From Reticulitermes lucifugus (lineage: Eukaryota > Arthropoda > Insecta > Blattodea > Rhinotermitidae): 23,286 nucleotides of DNA. The notes beneath the pieces were generated by a model. The model ran no database searches. It had not been told where the DNA came from and saw only the letters and a list, made by a program, of their open reading frames with translations. The stretch covers positions 1,305 through 24,590 of the forward strand of contig JAKCWW010000794.1 of NCBI GenBank assembly GCA_026260175.1, in the 5' to 3' direction. Below, in pieces: positions 1 through 8,890 of the stretch. Numbering within the stretch: position 1 is the stretch's first letter; each line of letters starts with the position of its first letter. The position numbers and the translations under genes are program-made.

Positions 1-91
1 CCCCGACTCCCCACACTATAACAAAAGAAGAAAATGTTGAAACGCGACATGTTGTTAGAAAGTTTCAAGCCACAAGATAAACAAGTAAAAA

Positions 92-321
92 AAGAGGTAA
101 AGTTCAACCTATAACCTGCCATGAAGGCACAGAAGGGGAGTAGATTTATAGCTCTACTGTTTCTTTAACCTCGGAGCTAGATCGGGGTGTGTGGTTACCG
201 TCACGACCTGGCCGCTTTACCCCCAGGAATGACCCGGTACCCACTGTATAGGAGGCTGGTTGGGCCCGAAGGCCGGTCTGGACAAGTGCGGACCATCCAG
301 CCCGTAGCGAGTCGCTAAATT
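92..321 (-). mobile_element. SINE family A, internally deleted copy
   Basis: Read on the minus strand, this matches the body of the element at 2053-2334, with shared blocks such as the pair around gggcccgaaggccggtctgg and gccgctttacccccagga. The tRNA-like box B portion present in the other copy is missing between about 281 and 295. The flanks acaagataaa at 72-81 and 322-331 are identical and probably form the target-site duplication, extending imperfectly to acaagataaacaagta and acaagataaaacgta. The shadow peptide EVKE..EL in this family is one I associate with cockroach and termite SINE copies. Confidence 0.75.
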
Positions 322-777
322 ACAAGATAAAACGTATACAAAAACTTTAGGGTATTTCGCGCCACTTTTGGTTTCTTAACCGATTACAGTTAATAAGTTT
401 CTGAAAACTTTGGAAAATTTCTAATATTTGAAAAGACAGTAACAAATACAGTTACATTCTCGAAGAAATACGGGAAGATTAAATCGGGTAAATGCTACCA
501 CTCGGCCCTTCCCGAATAGTTGTTTTAAAGCATAAAGATTCAAAATGCCTACATCCTGTCGATCGAGATAAATTGCATCAGGTCTGGCACCTTACTGACT
601 TGCGACCAGAGCCTTTCAAACTTCTAGTCCTTACACTAAAAATGTGCAGTTTTTTTTGCCTTATTCAGCACGCAGGTCACATGAAGGCCCATGTTAAATG
701 TCTTGCACCGTAGCACTGAGTAAGAACATGGACAGGATTCACCTGGCTTAGGATGGGTTCTGGAGGTGGGTCTTGAA

Positions 778-880
778 TATGGCGAGATTTGAGGTTCTCG
801 CAGAGGTAACGACGAAGATTCAAGTCTTCTGGGATGCTGCGCCTGGTCACAGTACTGACTATGCTATCCCGGCAGTCTGT
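778..880 (+). repeat. Recurrent interspersed repeat fragment, copy 1 (plus)
   Basis: The stretch gcgagatttgaggttctcgc and then gaagattcaagtcttctggg recurs in reverse at 10289-10345 and, more diverged, in plus orientation at 13808-13880. I think it belongs to the untranslated end of a retroelement, because the copy at 10345 is joined to a repeat-terminus motif, but I cannot name the family. Confidence 0.6.
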
Positions 881-1486
881 ATGTCAGAGAAGTTGCCTAG
901 CAGGCTCGGCGTTCAACACAAAGAATGCGGTCAGCAAAATTAAATAATTTTCACGACTGCGAGTAGCAGGACGCTAAAAGATGGTATTCGGTAGCGTATC
1001 GTATCACGTCCTGTTATCAAGGAGAGGATAAAACGTAACTTGTATGGGGCCTATTATTGAATAGAGAAGCTATTAACCCGAAGTTCAAATTCAACCGACG
1101 ATGAAAATTACACGGCCTTCCCTCGCACATAATGAGTAATTAATCTTGGTTGACTTAACATCAAATCTGACAAACCGAATCAGTGTTCTCAGCAACACCA
1201 ATTATGCAAGTTCTGAAGTTTTCACAGCAGTATGGCTAAGAATTCTGTTCTTCTGGGACACAAGGCTGTGTCACTGGCTAATCGGTTCTGGAAGCTTCGA
1301 AGGACCATAGCGTTATAATTTTCAAGGGTCATGAATTCCGAGAACTCTTTGGAGCTCTAGAATTACGTTCTTTCGAGAGGTCGGGAACAGATTACCCATT
1401 GACGGAGCTAACATCCCAGAAGAATGAAATCCCCAACATCAAGAAAAGTTACATTTTTGAGAGAACACACAAGAACACGGGCGACC

Positions 1487-1735
1487 GATGTTTAGGATCG
1501 CCGAACGTAGTGGTGGAGTGACAGCACTTCTGCTTTGGGTTCGAATCTCGGCCTAGAGATTTGTTTCCCTGACTGACGTTTTCAGTGCCTTTGCTTAGTC
1601 AGTCCAGGCAAACGCCGAGACACAGCTATAGCCGTTTTTTTCCATACACACACACACACATATATCATCCTATCAGTCAACAAAACATAAACTCAGCTAT
1701 TTAAAACGCCGCTAAATAAATATAAATCAATCAAA
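1487..1735 (+). mobile_element. Probable tRNA-derived SINE or SINE-like element
   Basis: The head resembles a tRNA promoter. A box A-like stretch near 1508-1520 (gtagtggtggagtgaca) is followed about 30 bases later by gggttcgaatctcg, a good box B. The body ends in an AT-rich tail, cgccgctaaataaatataaa, at about 1709-1728. A short (CA)n run is embedded at about 1647-1660. No clear target duplication was found, so the boundaries are approximate. Confidence 0.5.
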
Positions 1736-1983
1736 TAATATTATCACAAAAAATAAATCGTAATTGGAGCTACGACACTCAGTTATATCGTTCCAAATAA
1801 GGAACTCCATGGAAGAGTCACACTTAAGCTGACCATCGCTCAGTGAGTTAAGACTTTTACAAATCTTTTGGAACCTGGCCCACAAAACGTGGAACCGGAC
1901 CGTCATTTGATTCACATTAATCCAACTGATAAGCTCACATTCTGTTTCTACAACACTGATTTTAATATTATCCTCCCATCTAC

Positions 1984-2052
1984 AACTAGGTGACCTAGGT
2001 TATTATTATAAATACCAAAACAAACAAACAAACAGTAATCAGTCAATATAAA
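1984..2052 (+). repeat. Left copy of long direct repeat flanking the family A SINE
   Basis: It starts actaggtgacctaggttatt and ends cagtcaatataaa. It aligns over about 60 bases with 2335-2395, which starts actaggtaacataggttatt. SINE target duplications are normally about 8-20 bases, so this is exceptional. Confidence 0.8.
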
Positions 2053-2334
2053 GGTAAAGTTTGCCCTATACCAGAACATAAAGGCCCAGAGACGGAGTAG
2101 TGGTATAGCTCTACTTTTTAACCTCGGCGCTAGATGGGATGGGTGGTTAACACCACGTCTCGGCCGCTTTACCCCCAGAAAAAAGAGCCGGTACCTATTG
2201 TACAGGAGATTAGTTGGGCCCGACGGCCGGTCTGGACGGCTGCGGAAATTCTCACCCCCACGGGGATTCGAACCCCTAACCAACCAGCCCGTGGCGTAGT
2301 CGCTATACCGACTACGCTATCCCAGCCAACCTAG
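2053..2334 (-). mobile_element. SINE family A, near full-length copy
   Basis: On the minus strand the element begins GGCTGGGATAGCGTAGTCGG at 2333 and has box B as GGGGTTCGAATCCCCG near 2275-2260. The body then runs to 2053 and ends in a stretch beginning TATAGGGCAAAC. The open frame across it (GVKRPRRGVNHP) is a typical SINE shadow, not a gene. The element is flanked by unusually long imperfect direct repeats (1984-2052 and 2335-2395), which are listed separately. Confidence 0.85.
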
Positions 2335-2395
2335 GACTAGGTAACATAGGTTATTATTCAAAATACCAAATAAAACAAACAGCAGTCAATAAAAG
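2335..2395 (+). repeat. Right copy of long direct repeat flanking the family A SINE
   Basis: It aligns with 1984-2052, with several substitutions and small length differences in the aaac-rich part. It ends gcagtcaataaaa, against cagtcaatataaa on the left. Confidence 0.8.
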
Positions 2396-2918
2396 TGCAT
2401 TCCTAAGTGAGCATTTTTCTTAACTGCTTTTATAGTGTAACGTTTATATTGGACTTCCTACATTGTAGTATGAAGAACAGGAAGGCAGTACAACTTTAAT
2501 ACGATTTAGTTGCTTACTGTGTCCTCATATTAACAATCTGTTACTTGGTTAGTAGTCCACAGTCACTACAATATAACAGGCTGTTACTGGTATACGCAGC
2601 TTCAAAGAAGTATGAACGCCAGTTACCACAATTTCTCTCTATCTAAAACTGACGTGTGCAAATGCTAAAGAGTTTGCTTACTGTGAAAGTTACATCTACG
2701 TGAATAGAAGCTGACATTGACTCTTTCTAGTCACAGTTCAAAACATATGCTTAACAGGCGTAAAAGGGCCTGAGGGATAGGGCGCTTAAGTGAAAAATTG
2801 GCAATTCAAATAACATAAATAAATAAGAATAAAACTGCTTAAAGAATCATCACTGGTGTTCACTAAGCATAACAAAGATGTGAAAATTATAGATACGCCA
2901 TATAAAAATCTTACATGT

Positions 2919-2920
<2 letters not shown>

Positions 2921-2949
<29 letters not shown>
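2921..2949 (+). repeat. (AAT)n microsatellite
   Basis: This is an uninterrupted run of AAT units over 29 bases in the left intron. Confidence 0.95.
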
Positions 2950-3102
2950 GTATTAATATTAAAGCACAAAACATTCAACATGGACAATACCATTACACGT
3001 ACCATATACTGTAACCACAAAATAGCTGCCAAACACTATACCCTAGAAGCATGGTTTGTTTCAGATATATAATTGTAAATACCCTGCATAAAGGTGATAA
3101 CA

Positions 3103-3120
3103 AATAATAATAATAATAAT
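3103..3120 (+). repeat. (AAT)6 microsatellite
   Basis: Six AAT units, about 150 bases from the longer run at 2921-2949. Confidence 0.95.
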
Positions 3121-3206
3121 GTAACTTTAGTTATTAAATTTACTAACAGAGCCATTCAATCGCCTACAATTTGTTTGGAATCAAGGCGGTTAATCCGGAG
3201 TGTCGT

Positions 3207-3254
3207 CGGTTAAGGAAGACTCTACTGTAATTGCAGTAGATTCTTCCTTAACCG
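3207..3254. repeat. Near-perfect 21-bp inverted repeat with a 6-base loop
   Basis: The arms are 3207-3227 and 3234-3254, with one mismatch in 21 pairs (position 14 of the arm). The loop is TAATTG. The left arm begins cggttaaggaaga and the right arm ends tcttccttaaccg. A strand transcribed here would fold into a strong hairpin. It sits 367 bases downstream of the M1 exon in the receptor intron. The short loop and blunt symmetry fit a palindromic mini-transposon or recent snap-back duplication better than a classical microRNA precursor. Confidence 0.9.
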
Positions 3255-3620
3255 AACTTAACTACTGACCAACAATTATTGCTCTTCGTCTGCAGTGTGG
3301 ATAAGAAACTGACCTCCAGCCCAAGGCGGTTTGCATATTATGTACTTAACGAAGCTGTACAACTGCACAGTTTATGTAACACCATATCCTAGAATAGCTG
3401 TAAATTATTTGGGTGGGCTGTGTTCCATTTAACATGTACAAATATTTGGCTATAGGTACTATGAAATTATCAGGTTATTTGGTATCTGGTCAGAGATACC
3501 AGCCCCGGATCTCTCCTTTGTGAAGAAATTTGCTAAAGATTTCACCACGTCTTTCGGTTATCAACTCCTGGACTAATATGTACGTGTCCTGATGTTTGGC
3601 ATTCCTAGACATTAACTCAC

Positions 3621-3789
3621 CTTCTCGCCGCTGTCAGATGGCAGGTAGAAGGTGAGTACAGTGAGGAAGGAGATGCCCATGCAGGGGATAATGATGTTCA
3701 CGGTGTAGAAGAGAGTCTTGCGACGCATCGTGATGTTGAACGTGATGTCCAGGTACGGTTCATCGCAGCAGGTGTAGAATTTCTCGTTC
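3621..3789 (-). CDS. Nicotinic acetylcholine receptor alpha subunit, internal exon (cysteine pair, pre-M1, transmembrane segment 1)
   Basis: This exon of 169 bases encodes 56 residues after completing the split Arg codon from the exon at 8114-8229. It starts [20 protein letters not shown]. The adjacent cysteines in YTCC are the loop C pair that defines an alpha subunit, and the flanking Tyr residues (FY and PY) are the classical agonist-contacting aromatics. [10 protein letters not shown] begins the M1 helix, followed by [20 protein letters not shown] and SDSGEK. NIT is a possible N-glycosylation site just before the membrane. The acceptor is CAG at 3792-3790 and the donor is GTGAGT at 3620-3615. 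The exon ends in phase 0 at the usual PSDSGEK boundary. The next exon, encoding the pore-lining M2, should lie to the left and is not in the window. There is no frameshift or stop, so this is a live-looking gene rather than a pseudogene. The IIIP and VLTF wording suggests an alpha2/4/8-like rather than alpha3-like subunit, at low confidence. Confidence 0.96.
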
Positions 3790-4431
3790 CTGCAGGATAA
3801 CCATTAAGGAGGTCTCCTTGGCAACATGCAGCATAAATTATGGTAAAGAGTTGGTAACAAGAACAGAGGGAAGGGAGACTATGTTCCAGCACATGCTGTG
3901 TAAAATTGGGGAATTTTAGGCGGTTAGTGTGCATGCAAAATTAAAACACTCCCAATACATTTCAGCGTTGTAAGATTTTGTGTACCTTAACACGTAATTT
4001 CAATAACAGTAAAATTTGTACCCAGAAGCGAAGTCGCGGCTTTGTGAGTTTTTGTAATAAGCTAAGTTGTGCCTGGATCTGTTGGGTTCGAAGTATACAA
4101 TGATCAATTCCATGTCCGTAAGCGTTCAAAGTTTATACAGCGTGAAAGAATTCATGTTTTAGCCTGTTCTCTACCCCAGTATTCTCGTGCCAGAGACACA
4201 GTTCAGCAGACATATCAAGGGGTTACGGGTAGAACACAGAACCCCAACTTTCCTGCTGTATCGCCTCCTGTTCTTACGAATATTATGCCGTTAGTCGTAT
4301 ACTGATATGTACATCTTCAATCCATTCATGAATTACAATTTAGCTCATGACCTACCTTGCTTCACTTTTGCGTACATGGTTTTAAGACAATTCTTGTCGA
4401 ATTACATTTACATCGCAATTGGAAACATGCA

Positions 4432-4480
4432 TTTTATTATTATTATTGTTGTTGTTGTTGCTCTCATCATCATCATCATG
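4432..4480 (+). repeat. Compound trinucleotide microsatellite (TTA)n(TTG)n(TCA)n
   Basis: Three adjoining trinucleotide runs follow one another: TTA/ATT units, then GTT units, then CAT units. Open frames through it are artefacts with homopolymer stretches. Confidence 0.9.
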
Positions 4481-4511
4481 TTCAACATGTTTTGAAACTC
4501 CTTATTCATTT

Positions 4512-4758
4512 TTCCTGTGGCGCAACAGCCAAAATTGGGCCCAGGCCGCCTCATTTTTGAGGTTTCTAGATCACATACAATTACACACACACACACCCGG
4601 TAGGGCTCTTCTGAACGAATGATCAGCCCTTCGCAGAGGTCGCTACCCACACAACAAACAAAAGGGACATCTATGGTCTCAGCGGGATTCAAACCCCCGA
4701 TCCTAGCAATCAAGCGGCTGCACGCCTGCGCCTTAGACCGCACGGCCACAGGGATCGG
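4512..4758 (-). mobile_element. SINE family B, tRNA-derived, with 14-bp target duplication
   Basis: On the minus strand the head reads CCGATCCCTGTGGCCGTGCG, then GTCTAAGGC as box A, with box B as GGGGGTTTGAATCCCG. A body of about 170 bases with a (GT)n run follows. The target duplication is ctccttattcattt at 4498-4511 and ctccttattaattt at 4759-4772, matching at 13 of 14 positions. The head resembles tRNAs of the Leu/Ser type and matches the two heads at 23171-23286. It is oriented with the receptor gene. Confidence 0.88.
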
Positions 4759-5039
4759 CTCCTTATTAATTTATTAATTACAGATTTTTTCTAAGTAGTG
4801 TTTCCACGGTTTTTGTTTTACATTGCGGGGCACTCCATTTCTTACAAGAAAAGCAAGATCGGTCAAATCTAATGCAGCTATCAAGACACCTCCTCCAGTT
4901 ACTAATTTATATCAACTGATGACAGTTCCATTTTAGCATTCAACAGTTCTGCACTTGTTTAAACCTACAACCACTTCACATAATTTTCGCTGATTCAGCT
5001 GAAGTATTCAGATCCTTGAAAGTCTCATGCATGATATCA

Positions 5040-5263
5040 GGCTTCCACAGCGATGCAGATGAGCTCTGCGCTCTTCTTGGATATTACGCAGTGGTGAGTG
5101 GTAGTTCTGTACCGACGTTTCGGAACAAACTATCGGTATCATCTTCAACGGTCAAGTAGACCCCTGACCCTTGAATATGAGACCGATAGGTTGTCCCGAA
5201 ATGTCGGTACAGAACTACTACTCAAGGCTGCGTAATATTCCAGAACAGCGCAAATACTGGAAG
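5040..5263. repeat. Inverted duplication of a retroelement-terminus-like repeat
   Basis: The left arm is about 5040-5156 and the right arm about 5170-5263 in reverse complement, separated by about 13 bases. Shared blocks include gtagttctgtaccgac followed by a variant of gtttcgg, the block cggt.tcat.ttcaa, and ggatattacgcag against gaatattacgcag. The right arm is shorter by a gap near its outer end. The motif of a CTGA-like box, a short stem and CCGAAACGTCGG resembles the hammerhead-ribozyme-bearing terminal repeats known from Penelope-like retroelements. Neither arm keeps an exact catalytic core (one reads TTGAAGA), so that identity is tentative. Confidence 0.7.
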
Positions 5264-6440
5264 TCCCGTTCCCACATTTCAACCCAACTTATGCTTATTG
5301 CATAAAATAAGAACTACTGTGAAGTTTCTATCTTTAATATTTCCAGTTTTTTCAGTTCTTTCAATAACATTTTAACTTTCTGAAAAAAAAACTTCTTGTC
5401 TCTTGTCTTCGAAGCTTTGCTCAAGCTTATTGAGTTTCCAGGCCACGCCTGTTGCATTAACAATGGTTTTCTCGTTAAAAAGTATTGTGTGATTAAACTA
5501 GTGCAGTTGTCCACAGACAAACAACAAACATATTTACCCATACGAATTCACAAAAATACTTCTTTACGACTCTTGAACGCTGCTGCTGAGAGGAGAAGCA
5601 GGATTTTAGTCCTTAAAACTTCTCAAGAAACCTTTCGGTGGAAGAAAGAAGGAAGAATGTCTGCCTTTCCATAGCGGAAAAGCTTCTTATGCTCAATCGT
5701 AACGAAACCACAAACGGATTTGAACTGTGTAAGAGGCACTGCGTATTTGTGGAGGTATCTGCAAATCTTCACCACAAGAACTTCAATGTGCATGGGCAGG
5801 ACATCAAGTGCTGTTTGTGAACAGTTGTGTACTGTACGTGCAACGAAACACACACGCACAATTCCTCTCTAAAGCTCTTCCCTTCAGTGAGCTCTTCACA
5901 TTCTTTTCGCTCCTCCTTTTTATGCCTTCAAAGTTTATGTTAGGGTTACTGGCATATAATCCTATAACGTTGCGCTGAAGTTTGCCTTGCTTTAGTACAA
6001 ACTCCAAATTACTGATCAGTATTTCTGACGTTTTTCCTGGAAAGGTTTAAAGAATAAAGGTTTCTTTCAAAACCTGCAGAGGCAAGAAATAATTGTCTTA
6101 CGTCCTTCTTGTTACAGGCATTCAAGAACACTTCCGAATTTTTTTTAATTCTCCTTCGGCTTACGAATTGAAAACTGTGCCAAAAAATTAAAATCACTAA
6201 ACCATACTTCGTCCCGGTAAGGTAAAATAAACAACCCGTGTTAATAAGAACCCACTTTGACAAATTACGGTACTTCACATGAGCTTTTATTATGAAATAA
6301 CTGTCTCTGTGTGTGCGTAAAATTATTTTACTAAAAGAAACAAAACTTGGGAAAACGAATAAAACTACAAACTGGCCGGGACGCCGGAACAGAGTCTCCA
6401 AATTGGGACGTATGGTAAACCAATCAACGTAAAATTCCTA

Positions 6441-6465
6441 TTCTATTCTATTCTATTCTATTCTA
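6441..6465 (+). repeat. (TTCTA)5 pentanucleotide repeat
   Basis: Five exact TTCTA units, with one imperfect unit just upstream. Confidence 0.95.
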
Positions 6466-6911
6466 AATTATTGCATGAAATAAGGTATTTCGATTTACAA
6501 TGCTTCCTCTTCTAAACTTTGCACAATTCTTTCCAGTTGGTTTTCCCCCTTACATTTTATTTTGTATAAAAATTCGCCTAAAGTTTTAAATTCTATAATG
6601 TTGGTACAACTAGTGATTTTCTTGTATGCTATAAAAGTCGTCGGATATAATGCCAACATTTCGTACAGTCGCAAAATCTATAATTTTTGCTTCATACGCA
6701 GTGTTTCAGATATAAGGTGTAGGTCTGTTTACGAACTGTTCTCTTATTGAACTGCACATTCGTTACAGGTATCAAACCGAAAGAAACTTAAATATTTCAT
6801 GCAGTCAACATTTTGCTGTTTTACATTCTACAAAAAGATTACCTTAAGGAAAGCTGTATATTATTCACAGATCTGTTCCCATACATCACGTTATAATCTT
6901 AGATAAAGAGG

Positions 6912-7040
6912 CACTAGTGATGGGCCCTTGTCGCAAGTTCGTGCATCACGAACGATGCGGACATTGACTGTAGTAAACTGAACATTGGAACGTCATTGTG
7001 GCATCTAATGGCCTGCATGGCTATATCAAAGCTCGTGTGA
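6912..7040 (+). mobile_element. Possible hAT-type transposon end
   Basis: The sequence cactagtgatgggcccttg resembles a hAT terminal inverted repeat. It is followed at once by a perfect 7-3-7 palindrome, gttcgtgcatcacgaac, of the kind often found just inside hAT ends. No matching right end or 8-bp target duplication was found, so this is a weak call. Confidence 0.3.
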
Positions 7041-7108
7041 ATAAGTGTACTGAATGTAAACTTCTAACGAAGACACCTACAGACGGTCACGCGCTGAGAA
7101 ACACGCAG

Positions 7109-7196
7109 AAACAGCACTACAATCTTATAAACAGAACTATAAACAGCACTACAATCTTATAAACAGCACTATAAACAGCACTACAATCTTATAAAC
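7109..7196 (+). repeat. 32-bp tandem repeat, about 2.75 copies
   Basis: The unit runs aaacagcactacaatcttat plus aaacagcactat. Copies start at 7109, 7141 and 7173 and differ by a single base (cagaact against cagcact). The unit itself contains a half-repeat of aaacagcact, so it probably grew from a shorter motif. Confidence 0.93.
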
Positions 7197-8113
7197 CTTC
7201 TTATTCTCCTTGAAGACAGTCGACTAACTATATAGTACTTATGTATATATAAACCTTAGCGAAACTACAGATTATAAAACCAGACGATAGATGAAAATTA
7301 GAGGTGGTTTAAAGAAAATCACAAAATAAATTAAATAGAATGAGTGAACGGAAACTAAAACGAAGGAAAAGCATGAAATAAAGCGATGAACAGAGAGACA
7401 GGAAGAAACATTAAGAGATAAAATGAAAAGATGTGAGTAGAAGACTTATAAAGAAGACGAAATGAAATGTACGGAGGTAAGTAAAGAGGAAAAAGGATTA
7501 ATGAACAAAAGGGAAGCGAGACATAAGGATCTGAAGGACTTGTGGAACTCAACGAAAAATAGTGCTAGTAAATCTAGCAGCACTCTACAAGGCAGTCAAA
7601 TTTACATTAAAGAAAAGAGCGAATGAACGAAACTTCACTTAGGGAGCTTTCTTTATCTCTGCAGTATTCTTCTTTGTAACAGAATCTTACATAATGTATA
7701 TTTTAAGGAAGGGCAGTTTGGCATCAACCTTAGAACTACATATAAAGCCTTAAAGATATGCAACTTTGAATTTAATGTAGAAACAGATCAACATTTTATT
7801 TCGAATACTTTTCAGGAATTAATATACACCTCTTATTTAATGTAGCATATTTTAGTACGGTGAATATATAACCATTTGGCTCAGTGTATTAAAAATACTC
7901 ATGTACAATTACTTAAAGTATTTGTAATAAATGTCTGTAAAATTACTACAGATCGTTCGCACGCCAATGGCACCTGAACTCCATTAAGAAAATTACCTCA
8001 GCTTTACACAGTCAAGTTCCACAAGTCACCCAAAGGAGCAGTCACCCCAAAGCTGTGGGTAATTGCTAGGAGATACATCAGATACATAATAGCATTTGAC
8101 GATCATGTCTTAC

Positions 8114-8229
8114 CTGACAGCAGGCACCTCCAGGATGTCCCACTCAACGGACATGTAGAATTCGGACAGGTCCACACCGACTTCCACGATATTGGAACCG
8201 GCCTTCTCGTCCATGTGGCGCAGATCGAC
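8114..8229 (-). CDS. Nicotinic acetylcholine receptor alpha subunit, internal exon (end of ligand-binding domain)
   Basis: This is an internal exon of 116 bases, or 38 codons plus 2 bases. It reads [13 protein letters not shown], then [20 protein letters not shown] and VPAV. This is the loop F to beta-9 part of the extracellular acetylcholine-binding domain in insect receptor alpha subunits. These subunits form pentameric cation channels in neuronal membranes, gated by acetylcholine and targeted by neonicotinoids. The acceptor is TAG at 8232-8230, which also places an in-frame stop just before the exon. The donor is GTAAG at 8113-8109. The exon ends with two bases of an Arg codon that the exon at 3789 completes, giving VPAVRNEKF across the junction. 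The receptor sequence that should precede VDLRH was not found to the right in this window. The family call is very secure. The subtype within the alpha1/2/4/8-like group is not settled, so no symbol is given. Confidence 0.95.
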
Positions 8230-8251
8230 CTACGACAACACACATCCGCCG

Positions 8252-8275
8252 GGACTCGAACCGCCGACTACACTA
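8252..8275 (-). mobile_element. tRNA box B-like remnant beside the exon acceptor
   Basis: The minus strand reads GCGGTTCGAGTCCCGGCGG, which matches the Pol III box B consensus. It sits about 20-25 bases upstream of the acceptor of exon 8114-8229. No convincing box A or SINE body accompanies it, so it may be a SINE relic or chance. Confidence 0.35.
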
Positions 8276-8875
8276 CCGGTAGCTCTATTCATGTACAAGT
8301 GTGTATATGTGTCTGTGTATGTTTATGTAGCCACTGTGTTCAGATCATATTCTACAGAGAAGAACCTCATATCACATTACCGTATTTAAATGTTGTGCAT
8401 GTTCACTTAAATGGAAATTTAAACAGAACTAGAGAGTATACAGTAACATAGGATAAGACACGAAGAACCATATCTGATGTCCACTTGTATGCTACAGAAT
8501 ATACTGTAAGAAGAAAACAGTAATTTCATTCGAGCTGGAATAATATAAGAGTCCACAGGCTCAAAGTCGGTGTTATTACGCTCTGTATAAGGTTCTTCAC
8601 GTCCGTATGAAGACTACACGCTGAATCAGTACTGATTTCAAGCTCACAGACTGCACACTGTTAAAGGGAAATAATATTTGAAAGTAAAACGGTTCATTAT
8701 TCTGACAGTTCCATTCCAGTAATGCCAAGTGTTTTAACAAAGTCTGAGTTATATACATAGCAAAATGCATAAATATAATCCCTATTTCGAGTATTACAAC
8801 GAAGGGGCTTTTACAAAGCTGTTGTTAATGGACGTATTTAGCCCACATCGTCGCAAATCTTCTTTTAATATAGGA

Positions 8876-8890
8876 ATATATATATATATA
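8876..8890 (+). repeat. (AT)n run
   Basis: Short uninterrupted TA dinucleotide run. Confidence 0.85.

Larger units (their letters stand above)
1..3620 (-). other. Partial intron downstream of the M1 exon
   Basis: It starts at the GTGAGT donor (3620-3615) and runs off the left edge. I looked for the next receptor exon, which would encode the M2 pore helix and M3, on the minus strand and did not find it. The region holds three SINE-like elements, one fragment of a recurrent repeat, two (AAT)n runs and a hairpin. Stretches 337-776, 880-1486 and 2396-2920 show nothing I can name; the only open frames there are short and AT-rich and look like chance. Confidence 0.75.
3790..8113 (-). other. Complete intron of the receptor gene (4324 bp)
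   Basis: This intron is bounded by GTAAG on the 8113 side and CAG on the 3790 side, both canonical on the minus strand. It splits an Arg codon after its second base. It contains a family B SINE, an inverted repeat resembling a retroelement terminus, microsatellites, a 32-bp tandem repeat and a possible hAT end. No coding exon was recognised inside it. Confidence 0.9.

Noticed and set aside
1948..2283. 111-codon minus-strand open frame
   Set aside because: It lies almost entirely in the family A SINE and reads the usual shadow peptide of that repeat.
4069..4305. 78-codon plus-strand frame MPGSVGFEVYND
   Set aside because: No recognisable motif. It lies inside the receptor intron on the opposite strand and no second exon-like piece is nearby.
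6009..6401. 130-codon minus-strand open frame, the longest in the window
   Set aside because: It is Phe/Ser/Arg-rich without domain motifs. I see no splice-site or homology support, and an AT-rich intron of this size can yield such a frame by chance.
7109..7196. Spaced direct repeats as a CRISPR array
   Set aside because: The copies are contiguous tandem units without unique spacers, in a eukaryotic intron.
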